A DNA stretch of 64,000 nucleotides, taken from the NCBI RefSeq assembly GCF_008831285.2, contig NC_045146.1:20019149-20083148 (forward strand). The letters are read 5' to 3'. Made by a program: the position numbers and the translations under genes. The stretch's first letter is position 1. The number at the start of each line of letters is the position of its first letter. The DNA comes from Nymphaea colorata (lineage: Eukaryota; Streptophyta; Magnoliopsida; Nymphaeales; Nymphaeaceae). This document shows, piece after piece, positions 23,693 through 35,566 of the stretch. The notes beneath the pieces were generated by a model that had not been told where the DNA came from, searched no databases, and was given only the letters and a program-made list of their open reading frames with translations.

Positions 23693-25434
23693 TCAGAAGG
23701 AGGATTGGTGGTGTTGAAGGAAGTTGTGGGCTGAAGGGGAAGGGGGAGGGGAAAGAGCAAGGCTCACTACATGGTGGGCGCCTTGGGAGGGAGAGAGGTC
23801 GCCGGTGCCCAGCGTCATGTCCGTCTTCACGTACCCAGGGTGCACGCTGTTGACGCACGCCTTGCCCTCCAATCGTCGCGCCAACACCCTGGTGTAGGCA
23901 TTCAACGCCACCTTGGAGAGCGCGTAAGAGGGGAACTTGTGCGGCCACCTGCTCAGCTTCCTCTCCCGCTTCACATCCTCCAGGAACGCCTCCAACACAC
24001 GCTCGATCTTCTCCTCCGACAACGTCTCCACATCTCCCAACTCCTTCCTCACCTCCTCGTCCCTTAGAAACTGCACATGACATCATATATGAGAATGTGG
24101 GGGGGAGGGGAAGTCAGGGTCTATACATTAGCAGAGAGAGACTCACGGAGAGCAGTCCCAGGAGGGACGAGATGTTCACAATTCTGGGCTGGTAGGAAGA
24201 AGGTCGAAGCAGCGGCACCAATGCTTCCGTCACCCTCTTCGTCCCGTAGTAGTTGGTCCCGATGCACTCTTTTGCTGATTCGTATTTCTCCGAGATTCCA
24301 TCCATCCACCTAATGTCCCCCTTCATCCCCATCGCCATCATCGTAAATAATTAACTTTAGAAACAAAACAAAAAACTGACAAGGAGAGAGAACAGAGAAC
24401 GCGCACTATGATGGTTGCACTGTCCACGTTGTTCTTTTGCACGAACTCCCAATCGACCTCTGACTTGGCAACTCCGGCATTATTTACCTATGTTAGTTCC
24501 ATCATACATGCTTTAAAATTTGGCAGGCGTATGAAACTATGCATTGGAAAGCAAACTAATCGATTGGCATTCTGAGAAGCATGTGTGTACATAACATATC
24601 CAAAGTAAGCAATAAATTAATTAGGCTACGCTAAAACAAGAAGGCTCTCTTTAATTATAACCTCTGGAGGCCTAACGTACGCTAGCGGGGGAGCTTCCCA
24701 CCATAGCTGAAGTAACCTTGCTTCATAACAAGAAGGCTCCATTTAATTCTTTTTTTTGCAACCCTTTTCATGTCCTTTCTTTTATTATAGGGTCAGTCTG
24801 CACATGTTTGCATTAACGCCCTGTCATGTGCGTGGGTTGCAAAATTAAGGAGCTCGTGAACAAGCTAGCAAACTCCACTTTATGCTGAGGACCAACCAAC
24901 AGGAAGCCCCAACTCATCATGCACCTACCATCCAACTTTGCTACTACATTTCTTCTATAAGTAATAATGGATATACATGGATCTCTTTGTATACTTCAGT
25001 CGTCGACTGTACATGACAAATTTCATCTAAACGAAGAAAATAAATATGAATGCATCGCAAGCAAAGGACATTATTACCAGAATATCCACAAATCCCGCCT
25101 TCGTCTTCAACCACTGGACGAACTCTAACACGCTTTGTGGCTGATCAATATCAAGGGTGTGGAAGACGACGTTTCTCCTCCCCTCTTGCAGGAACGTTCC
25201 AGCAGCGCTTGACAACTCTTCCTGCGGCTTACGAGCAGTCATGATCACGGTGATACCCTTATCTGCGAGCTGCCTGGTGATCTCCAGTCCAATCCCCCGG
25301 TTTGCCCCTGTCACCACTGCCACAGTCTCCTCACTCCACCACCGCTGACTCTCCGTTGCCTGAAAATCGAAACAGTGCAACCGTGTAACGGTTTGAAGCT
25401 TGTGTCAAAGAAACATGGGTGGTGTCACCTCCAT
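23693..25434 (-). CDS. Short-chain dehydrogenase/reductase (neomenthol dehydrogenase / salutaridine reductase-like), 306 aa
   Basis: Predicted NADPH-dependent cytosolic carbonyl reductase of the plant CBR-like SDR group. The natural substrate cannot be read from sequence. Exons (minus strand): 25429-25434, 25078-25359, 24407-24487, 24147-24320, 23693-24070, all joined in phase 0. The first coding exon is only ATG GAG, chosen because a GT donor follows, the phase fits and family members begin with a similar short leader before a WW-S-ETVAVVTG motif. Cofactor motif TGANRGIG is at 19-26, then VNNAG, NYYGTKRVTEAL, the NISS serine motif and the catalytic YALSK (Tyr230, Lys234), followed by HPGYVKTDM. 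The last 20 or so residues are Pro/Ser/His-rich and diverge from the family, yet still end SSF. The exon 4 acceptor site (AAG before GGGGAC) is the least certain junction. Confidence 0.85.
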
Positions 25435-28400
25435 CGATGTGCCGCCATGAAATTAGACGCAAGCAGGATGACGGTCTATCTCAACCGCATGTAGATCAAG
25501 ATGTGCTGGTGAACATTATGGAGTTCTACCAGGAAGCTAAATGCCTCTCCAGTCTCCTCGCAAGGCAAAGCTTCTTAGAAAACACCCCAGGACCAGAAAT
25601 TTCTGGTTCGCATATACTTGGTATATACATATGAAGAAACGTAAGCAACGGAGAGAACCCAATGCGCCTTCCCAAACTAATGTAGTTAGAGGCCCGAGTC
25701 GTCCAGACTGTGGACATGCAAAAGATATGCTCCTCCGACCGGGAGAAGTAAGCTCGCGCATAAGATTTAACGATTGGGAAAATTGGATAAACCGACCTGA
25801 GATTTAAGTACTCAACTATTCGACGCGCACAAAACATACTAAAGCTGTTTGAGGCTCAAGGAAAAGTTACCGGCATTCACTCACCATTCTTTTCTTTACA
25901 GACTGTCGCCGAGGAAAGCTGCTGAGAAGGCCGGCGGGCAACTCAAAGGGAGAGAGAGAGAGAGGAGGGGGTGTTGCAGAAAGGGCTTCGGAATAGGGGT
26001 CGGGGCATTTATCTTCCTTCAGGTGAGTGGTGGGTCGGGGAGGCCACCATCAATGGGGACAGAATCACCGCTCGATCGGAATCCGCATTGAATGTGTTTT
26101 CTCTGTGCAACGTGGAAGATTCAAGATTTGCCCAACAAAGAGGAAAGGACAAAGAGCTGCGAATTCATCAGGAGTGCAGCACGTTCTTGTCGGTGGCCAA
26201 GGCAAAGACAATGAGGAACTGAGCTAGCAGGGAGTACTGTTTTCCGTGACCTCTTCGATGCCGTAAACCTCCCTCTCTTTCGGGGCAATCACGCACTTAA
26301 TTTTAAATTATCTAGTGTGACTGAGAGCCCCAAAATTCTTTTCCTGAGTCAAAGACATGAAAAATTTTATGGGTAGAAGGAGACGGCTGATGCCGAAGAG
26401 CAGATGGTCCACCATTGCTCATGCAGTCCCCTTTCTGATCAAATTTGTGTAGATCGTGTGGTTAGGACAGGAGAAGGCGGGGTCCAATTTCAGTCCATGC
26501 TTGGTCCATGAATTTTTTTGCGTCTCGTGGTGAAGGGGACGAGACGACCCTCGAGAGCGCAGCTGCATTTCACTCTTCTAATTCATTAAAATTTTCACCC
26601 ACATGTCCTCCTTAAATTTGTTCGCATGGGGCCGAAAGATTTGTTGGGCGTCGTTGCCTGCAATAAATTAAGGTGTCCAGCCACCACTAATAGTTCCCGT
26701 GACGCCGAGCCCCTCTCTTCCTTTGCGTGAACCATTTGCGGCTTGGGCACAAATGTTGTCATCGAACGCCTGAAAGTGAGATGACTCCCATCTCCCCGTC
26801 TGCGAAAATATAGAAAATTGGTTGAAGGTGGCCCTCCGTCATTAATTGCTGGCTCCTTCCATACTCCTATCGCTCTTTCAACCGTGAAGAAGCTACAGAG
26901 GCTAGCTTCCATTTTCGTCCGGTTGGCAGGACATTATGCGAGGTAGGTTAACTCTTTTCTTCTTGGTTTGTTTGTTCGTTTGTTTTTTTTTAGCAGTATT
27001 TGCACTCAAAAGACAAAAACTATTACCAGGAGATCGCACCGCAGCTTTTCGTTGGAAACTATTGCCGGGAGATGGTAATTTGAGATGGCAATTCGTATTT
27101 CTTCCCTAATATGATCAGTTGGTCGATCATGACCGACTAACTGGGATGTCATCTTCAACTGTCAGCGCCTTATGCGAATAAGTTTCATTCCAGTGAAGAG
27201 AGGTGCTGCGAGTTGGGCTCCCCGCCTGCCTTTTATTGAGAAACAACAAATAATATTATGTACAAGAAAAAAGAAAAAGAAAACACTATACATAGTAAGG
27301 AAGGGGATGCCTTGCGTCAGACGCAGGAGCAAAACCAATGGCAGAACACAGCCATTCCATTCTCGCAGCAAAAGGAATCCCGAAAAACACGAGGGCAGGA
27401 CAAAAGCCTTCCACTAACCAAATAATTCACGTCTGTAATCTGCATGCGTCCCTATAGGATTTAATCATAAGCGTGTAGGAATCCCCATATTGGCTACTTT
27501 TGTGGTTTGATCATCACTTTTCGGGGTAAGCTGCTGCTTACGGTTGGGCCTGCCTTCCATCAACCCTCACAGTCCAACCCCTTATTACTTGAATATCAAA
27601 CTCTTCGAGTCCACACCACCTGCCTCAGCTTTTCAATCTCAGAATCACCCCACAAAGTGAGAAAACAACCATGGTTCGGTTTCATTCATCTCCCTCCGGA
27701 TGAGGCGCAATAATCATAAACAGGCCGGTTAGGTCCGAGGCTTAGACCTCACGCTGCCGCTGGACTTGGTGCGACCAACGTAGCTCACTCGCCCTTGGCC
27801 GGCGACTTGGGGCGGAGCTTTCTGACGTTAGTACGCAGCTTGGAAAGAAAAGAAAGGGTGAGTGGGCGCGGAGTCCTGTCCCGCACTCGTTCATATGATA
27901 TAAGTAGCAAGTAAGCATCCATAAGGGTGTTGTCAGCTTTCAAAAGGGCATCACTTTCCAAGAACATAACTGCGAGGGAAGGACGACCCTGACAAAGAGG
28001 AAAACCGTCCCATTTCAGATTTTTTTAGGGCGTGAACTTGAAAAAAGGAGAAAATTTTGGCAAATATTTTACAAATTTAAAAATCTAAAAATTGGAGAAA
28101 ATTTGAATGGAAGAGAAACTAATAAGACAACATAAAAATAAGCAACAAGCAAAAGTTACAAAATGAAAAAAAGCAGTTTGACATTAAAAAACAAAACAAT
28201 TGATGTGCAATTAAAGCACGGGTTTGTTAGAGGTTGATGTGCACTAATTGACATTCAGAAGCATCAGAGGGCGCATCTTCTGATAGAACGTACTTGACTA
28301 GATTTTTGGATCAGCAAGGAATGTTTAAGCTAAAGAACAATTTTTTTTGTGACAAGGTTAACAAATCCTACTTTAATACGAGAATAAGATCAATGATTAG

Positions 28401-29220
28401 AGGCTAACATAGTTAACAGTAGTACAAGAGACAACGTGATTTACAATCACTGTAATAACCAGCATGACAAATTAAATTAGTCCCTCACAACAAACAATCC
28501 ATCCTGAATTGGTAGACGAACCGAAGCTGGCTTAACCTGTTATAGCTATGCTTGATTTCCCGGGGAAGGATGTAAGCTCAATTTTAAAGGTTTATCATAT
28601 AGACGGAATAACTTCAAAAGTGTTAGAATGTCCTGTGGGAGTCGTCTGATTTCTCCAGCAAAGGTTGTCTTCGGTAATTCCAATCAGACGAAGGATGATT
28701 CGAATTCCCCATGCCATAGAACTGAAAAAAGAAAAACACAACGTATAAGTCAAAATTTATGAGTTATGAGTCAACAAATCTAAACCATTTAGCTTTGTGT
28801 GGCATGTGTGTGTATTTCTATATATATATATATATAGAAAGAGAGAGAGAGAGAGAGAGAGGTAAAAACCAAAAATAGGCCCTTTAATTTTTTGCTAAAA
28901 ATTATTTTTAATAAAATATAAACATCCTAATATATTTACATAAACTATTTTGATATAAGACATGCTTTGCACCAAGTTGTTTTTTTTTATATAAAAAATG
29001 TTGCTTTTTCTATTATCAAAATGTTGATGCTATGTGAGCCATCCTTTTTTGCTTATTATTAAAACTCAAAAAATGATAAACTTAACATATATATATTGCA
29101 TCAACCTATCCTTCACATGTATTAGCAATCTTAGATTTCAGGAAGAAAAAACACTTTAAATATCACGTTTGAAAGGTTTGGATTTTGTCTCTGACCTATT
29201 GGTCTAGTTTCTACCAATCA

Positions 29221-29252
<32 letters not shown>

Positions 29253-30289
29253 GTATAGAGAGATATATATATATATAGAGATATATATATATATATATAT
29301 ATATATTGCAGTTGTTACCTTTTTAAATTAATATACTAATTTTTTACACAAATGTGATTTGCATGCTTTAAAGCGTACTTGTCGACAGAAAAATCAATTT
29401 GAATTAGGATACGTAAGAAACAAAATAATCATACTGTCATATATAAACTTATCTACACGTTCGTTAGTGACACATCATGTAAAGGAATATTTTCTCATAG
29501 AATCATGATCCACAAAGGCTACATTTTTGTAATATAGGTTCTAGAAAACAGAGTGATAACTATTGAAAATAAAGAGTGGTTGAATCCGGTTATGTCTTTC
29601 ATATACATACATGAGTGTGTGTGCGTGTGATCTGAATGCAGGAAATAGCCCCAGTAACCTCATCTTGCCTACAGATGATGAATCTGCTTGGGCTCCGAAC
29701 CTGAATATTCTGGCCCACATTCAGATCTGCATGCAATATTGCCGCCACAATCAAGCTCGGTTCTGGATCAGTAAGTCCACTCAATATCTCCGAGCAATTT
29801 ATTTGCTCCATATATGTCTGATAATCACGTCTCTAATTCCCATCAAAATATTTGCCCCCGTCTTTGTAAAAGACCAGTTACCATCAAAATTTTATAGGAG
29901 TTTCTTTCATCTTTATCTTTTTCATCGTTGGATCTTGCACATCTGATGGCGCGCCATTTCTGTATCCTAATTTTATTACTAGTCAGACATGCTTGAAAGG
30001 TGAGCAATTTTCCCATTGCTTGCGGCTATTTAAATGAAAACATAAAATTCAGTTGCATGGCAGTCAGAGCATGAAAAAATGAGCAGAGAATAAAGGAGCA
30101 AAAGGAATTCGCGTGTATTACCGAATACTGTACAAGCGATGGGATACGTACAACCAAAGAGATGGATACGACTGCAACGTTGATATCTATAATAAACCAA
30201 ATACAACAAAAACTTTATCAAACAGAAAAGGTAAATGAAGGAATATTTGCTGCATCACATCTCTGGTGCAATGTTGTGAAGATCTCTAA
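25435..30289. other. Intergenic region, AT-rich, with microsatellites
   Basis: No gene could be supported. Short overlapping open frames at 25500-26230 and 26595-26912 show no family motif. Simple repeats occur at about 28818-28862 (TA then GA) and 29221-29306 (CT then TA). A stretch at about 29640-29775 is open on both strands and is discussed as a weak lead. The part just below 30298 may contain the 3' LTR of the neighbouring copia remnant. Confidence 0.45.
28818..29306. repeat. Inverted TA/GA and CT/TA simple-repeat arms around about 360 bp
   Basis: On the left (TA)n passes into (GA)n at 28818-28862. On the right (CT)n passes into (TA)n at 29221-29306. The arms are therefore inverted relative to each other and could pair. 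They may be independent microsatellites or the expanded ends of an inverted-repeat element. Confidence 0.5.
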
Positions 30290-31420
30290 GGTTCTACAGT
30301 CTCCCTCAAGTTCAAACTCCTGGATCGATCAGGCCTAACTTGTTTCTCGGGTGTAAGAAGGAATCGTTTCCACATGCCTTTGTTGAAAATATTAGCACCT
30401 CGACCCTTTGTGTCCACACACCTACTACACCTTTCCTTGTTTGGATCTTCTAGCCAACAACATGGCAATCTCTGTCTGTTTGGATCTCTCACAGAAAACA
30501 GGATTTGCAGGTATGTGGATGGCCGAATGATTGTCACAATACAGCTCCATGGTTTGACTATGAATAATGGCAAGAGCATTAAGAAAGTACCTTTTCTAAT
30601 GCGTGTCACAAAGGCGATTAATTTATATTCAGCTTCTGCTGTAACTTAGATACGGTCCTTCTTAGCTTTCCACGATATTGGGTTGTCGCCGATAAAAATG
30701 CAAAAACCAAAAATTGACCTTCTTTTTATTGGTTACTATGCCCAGTCTGAATCACAAAAGCCTTTTACAATTATTTTATGGTAGTATGACTCTATTTGCT
30801 TCGCATAGCTTTGATATAGCCATGAACAGTCTGAAGTGTGGCCAGCATGTGGGCGATTGTCCACATGCATCTTTCTTGTTTTTTATATTGATATTTTTGG
30901 CCACTTAAAAAAAAAAAAAGACTAGTACCCTTTAAAAAATTTTAGCCAAAAAGTTCCAGCTCCTCCCATGCATGTGTATCATGAAAGAAGTTGGACCGTG
31001 TAATTGTTAAATATACTAGCCTTGTGACTAATTATATCCAGATTATATGTTAGAATGTCCACCATGTATTTCTGTTTGGGGATAGAAAAATTCTCCTTTC
31101 GGATCAAGTCTCTCAAGTCCTTCAAGCGAAACTTTCCATTGATGATGCCTTTCAATTTGTCGATGGCGCCTCGATTATATCCAGCAATGATAATGTCATC
31201 TATGTACACATTAATGATGAATATATGGAACCGTATTTGTCGATCTCTCATAGTCTTCCACAGACTTAAATATGCTGCCACAAACTGATTGAATCCTAGT
31301 TGGTTCAATTTTTCAGCGAGTTTGTGAACCAGTTGCGAAAAGATTGTTTGAGACCATATCAAGATTTACTTTTAAGTCGAACGGAAGAAAGACATTATTG
31401 ACATCAACTTGAAAGAGGTG
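30290..31420 (-). pseudogene. Decayed Ty1/copia retrotransposon fragment (reverse transcriptase and RNase H)
   Basis: On the minus strand, pieces of copia pol appear in order but in shifting frames with stops. First VDVNNVFL (about 31400), then VYIDDIIIAG with the YxDD motif, LKGIINGKFRLKDL, a DSDWA segment, GDNPISWKAKK, AEAEYK, and LYCDNHSAIHIPANPVF of RNase H at about 30500-30560. It ends near a purine-rich TTGAGGGAGAC followed by TGTAG at 30298, which could be the start of a 3' LTR. Gag, protease and integrase are not seen upstream, so the copy is 5'-truncated and dead. Confidence 0.85.
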
Positions 31421-33957
31421 CGACCTTTGAATAGTTGCATGCAAGGGAGATCAAATGGTGGTGATATTAGATTGCAGGAAAAGAAGAAGGGTAGAGTCGA
31501 GAGGGTCATGCGTGGAGGCAGAGGTGGATCGATGGCCGACTGCAAGCTTGTGGACGTTGATGGACTAGCTAGGAGTGATTGCCAGTGTGAAGGCGGATGG
31601 ATACAAGAGAAGAGGCCACGCCCATCTTACCATCTAAAGTCCTAAAAGGTCATGGCCCTGGAAGAGCTCGAATTGCAGGATGTATTTGCAGGAAGGGTGT
31701 GCCAAAGCAGAAAGGAGCTTAAATTGCAGGATGTATTTGAACCATATTTTCCATTTTGCCAAGTCAAAAGATCCACAATACTTTTTACCTCCCAGCGCTG
31801 TTTTCATTGGAGTTCAATATTAATCCTTTTGCATGAGAATTACAGAAGCAATTGTTTCACGCAAGATTTTGGAATTTGGATAGTTTATGATTGAAATTGT
31901 CCAAATGACAACTTGAGATGGAATTCTGCATTACGACTTTCGTGGTGGTAATGAAGCCATTTGTTTTATTTGTGTGTTGACCGACATTGGTGGCCAGCAT
32001 AAATGGCAAACCAAAGCATCAAACTAATTCTTTTTGCTCTGTGCGAATAATAGTAAACTCCTTGCAAAATCAGATAGAAAAAGATTCCAAATCACATCAT
32101 CGAAGCAATCAAACAATGGATACATAGTTAGACACATGGTTGGATTTTAATTAATTTGTGAGAAACTCAAGGAGATCCCGAATCTTTCACGAAAAGGTGT
32201 TCAGAGATGATGGCAGGCGAATGCGTTCGATCGCAGGGATCACGTTGGCCTACGGCATTCATGGGTGTCTCCTTGCAACCCGGACGCACTAGCTCTGCCC
32301 GACCATTCTTTTTATTTTAACGTAGCGTCCGGGATGAGCAATTATTAAGGGCCTCCTCGCGAAAGAAAGTGTAAGACCAGTTTTGGCTTTAGCTCGCACC
32401 GAAGACTACCCTTTTCTCCTCACAGGACAAAAAAGTAACCGCGCCCCCAGTAGACAGTAAAGCAAAAACAACGAAAAGAGTAGAGAAAAGAAACCCCTGC
32501 AGAAGGAAAAAAACAACCATTTTGCAAACTCGAAGCCACCAAAAAGAATACAAAAAGTTGAGAAACCGAGGAGTAAAACGTAGGGAGTGACATCAACGGG
32601 CGGATACGACAAGCCCATTTCTCGGTTGTACCATCCTTCCATTTACTTTCTCGTCTTTTCATCTCCTCGCCCCAGTGATTAACCTATTGAGCTCTGTGAG
32701 TGAAGAAGAAGAGCCCCCACCGTCGCCCACGCCAACCCCTTTTCCACCATCAAACCATACATACATACATTATACATTACATAGCCTTGACGCCCCCGCA
32801 CACTTTACAGTTAAGTCAGTCGCATAAAAATATAAAAGCTCCAATCCAAGTTAAAGGTCGGGGGAGGGCCAAATTAAAGGGCCGGGTTGGGTTGTATACT
32901 TCTTCTTTCACCTAGCGTACTAGCACTACCAGCTATAAAACATGCCACGGTTTTAGGTGAAAACTGGGACCGACAAAGGCTGCCAAAATCACGTGCCCCG
33001 CTCTTCTCTCTGGTATCCAATAACAAGGATATGTCCAACCAGGCAGCTGACCTGACCATGGGACCCCCCCCCCCGGTTCTTTGACAAGGAGGGGAAGGAA
33101 AAGAACGGAGAACCGGCGTTCCAGCAGCTACCAAGCATATCGGAGGACTGCGTCCGGCAGCTGGACGGTGATGCGCCGCCCCGGTCGCCGCTTAGCTTCT
33201 ACGTCTACGTCTGCGTCGACATCTAGAGAGGCGGTTGACTCTCCAAGTCAAACCAGCTGAGGAGCGGCATCCCGCAGGCAGGGACGCGGTTCACATGCAT
33301 GCCCTTGGGGTGTTGGACGTTCTAGAATCTTGAAAAGGAACCAATGCATATAAGATCCATTGAAATTAACCAAGTAATGCCGAATCTCGGACCAGCTTTG
33401 CTTTGATGACCGACGAGACAGTTGACCGGTCAGTCTTGGGCTAGCCCGCTTCAAGTAAGTGCAAAACTTCCTCACATGTATCATACACGAAACTCGCCTA
33501 ACACATCACTTTTCCGTTTGAATTTGAATCTTAACTACAGCACAGCCCACCATGATGTCCATGACAGATCCGATGGTGGGCGGGTTTTAAGTGCGCATCA
33601 ATGTCGGAGACGCATCTCCTTGGAGGGGTTGAGGAAACTAAATATATAGCTGGAAAAAATTAACAACACTCCAAGTTGTCCCAGTCTTTGCTGAGTCGCA
33701 AACAAGTGGACGGTCAGAAGAGCGGGACACATATCAAAGACATGATAGAACAACATAGAAAGCAAGAGAAAGGTGGGGTTCATACTCATACATGATGCTT
33801 AGCTCAATTAGTAAGGGCATGCATGCATATCATGGCGTATTAATAGGCCCCAGTGGAGGCACCATACCATAGTTCCCCCATCCATCATGTACCTTAACAC
33901 GGTATGAAAGCATGCAAGACCTAATGAAACGCGCCCACCTCTCAGTTAAGCATTCCA
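31421..33957. other. Intergenic region between the copia remnant and the GRF gene
   Basis: No gene is assigned. A short direct repeat with AATTGCAGGATGTATTTG occurs near 31671 and 31725. A C-run at 33064-33074 precedes an open plus-strand stretch to TAG at 33224, listed as a finding. The part next to 33957 should include GRF 3' UTR or further GRF exon sequence. Confidence 0.45.
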
Positions 33958-35566
33958 CTAAACTAACTCACCGAAATTAGACTCGGTTCTGGAGGTGCTA
34001 CCGCTGCTAGTCTCGGAGATGCAACCCCCGTAATACACCTTGTGAAGCACGCTCGTTGGTGAGAACTCCAACCTCGGAGAGCTGGACACGGAGGCGCTGG
34101 TGTTGCCGGCCACCTGCTTATGATTGCTCACCAAACTAAGACCATCAGAGATGGAAATGGAGAGCTGCGTGCTCGAATCGGGGATGCCGGAGGCGACGGT
34201 GGTGATGGTGCTGCTGTTGGTGGTGGTGGGGTTAGCGACAGCGGCAGCCGCTACGGTGGTGGTGGTGGCCGTCGTCGTCGTCGTCGTCGATTTGGACGGC
34301 TCCGGTACTGTCTGCCTTTCCACAGGCTTTCTTGAACGGTTTCTCCCTCTGTGCATGTGCTTCTCACAGTACTTGTGGTCCGGAACAACCTCTTTCGAGC
34401 ACCTCCATTTCTTGCCATCCGTCCTCCTGCACCTTCCCGGCTCTGGCTCCATACCGTTCCGGAAGTCGAAACACAGACCACCACCTGACACTGGAAGCGG
34501 AAACAAAAACCCCGAAATCTTTCATCAGCTGGTCAGCTAACTCACCAATCGGAATCTGAGTCGTCTGCACCGAATACAAGAAACCAGGCATACCCTCCCC
34601 CACGCCCATTTGACCTATCACCGGTTTCTGGGCAACCTAACCTAAACCACAGATGGCCAAGAAAACCTGCTGCCATTCATACGACTGCTTCCTACACGCA
34701 ACGTGATTTAGTCGTTTGACTAGCCTATGATAGACGGTGACCGAGTTACTTGATTAATAAACCATGAACTGGACACCAACACAAACATCATATTGAAATT
34801 AATAAAGCGAAGGCTTAAATTTTGTGAAAGGGTTAATCTGCACATGTTCGTTCAAATCGAATTTCCTTACTCTTGCTTAGTTATCATGACAAACGGGTGT
34901 GTAAAAATACTTTCATTACAAGTAAATCCTGAGAAGACATAGTTTTCGTCAAAAAATAAGAGAGAGAGAGAGAGAGGGAGGGACTTACTGCTTGAGGGCT
35001 GAACCATGCCCATCGGCGAGCTGACCACGCTCTTCCAAATGGGAAGCACGAGATGAAGCGGCACGGGAACACCGGCCGCCATGTACTTGAAGATGAGAGC
35101 CTGGTGCTCTAGCTCCTGCAGTTGCATGAAAGTGAAGGAAGACTGCGCGGACCCCAGCCCGAGCCCGAGCCCGAGCCCGAGTCCAACTGGAGAAGCCATC
35201 CCTGGAGAGACAGACGGAGTAAGAAGCAATGCAGCGGGTTTCAATGGCCGGCAACGAAAGAAGAATGTCGATCGGTAGAGAAACACAGAAAGAGAGACAA
35301 CAACGCGAAATTATCGGCTGAGGGACTGGCATAGCTATCGCTTGCTCAATAAACCCGGCTCTCGGATGGTGATGGTAGGTAGAGGAAGAAGAAAGAGAAA
35401 GGCGCAAGTGATTAGTACCTGGAGAGGGACGAACCGCATCTCGCGGCGAAGCGAGACGAGGAACTTTGGTGGCGAGCAGAAAGGTCTGGTCTTCGCCGTG
35501 GGCGTCGGATTTCCATGGCTGGTGGTGGTGGTGTTGCTGCTCACGATGGGTGTGAGGAGCCTCCAT
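33958..35566 (-). CDS. GRF: Growth-regulating factor transcription factor (QLQ, WRC and TQL motifs), 297 aa model
   Basis: Nuclear transcription factor of the plant GRF family, which binds GIF/AN3 co-activators through QLQ and DNA through WRC to promote cell proliferation in young organs. Exons (minus strand): 35419-35566, 34989-35201, 33958-34490; phases fit and total 298 codons with stop. QLQ spans about 72-107 ([19 protein letters not shown]). WRC is about 134-178 with the Cys/His set C141-X9-C151-X10-C162-X2-H165. A Thr-rich tract follows, then TQLSISIS. A (GL)n run precedes QLQ. The miR396 target lies in the WRC codons. The stop comes four codons after a perfect GTGAGT donor at 33971, so the real gene may splice there and continue into an exon I could not find. 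Which GRF paralogue this is remains undetermined. Confidence 0.87.
34318..34339 (-). promoter_or_regulatory. miR396 target site in the GRF WRC region
   Basis: The sense sequence CCGTTCAAGAAAGCCTGTGG, followed by AA, encodes RSRKPVE. It is the conserved site by which miR396 represses most plant GRF mRNAs. The match to the known site is exact as far as I can tell. Confidence 0.9.

Noticed and set aside
28690-28720. GATTCGAATTCCCC, resembling a tRNA T-loop
   Set aside because: No acceptor stem, anticodon arm or D-arm could be matched around it; no tRNA called anywhere in the window.
34124-34540. 138-codon plus-strand open frame with Val/Ala-rich repeats
   Set aside because: It is the antisense of the GRF WRC exon and its Thr-codon repeats.
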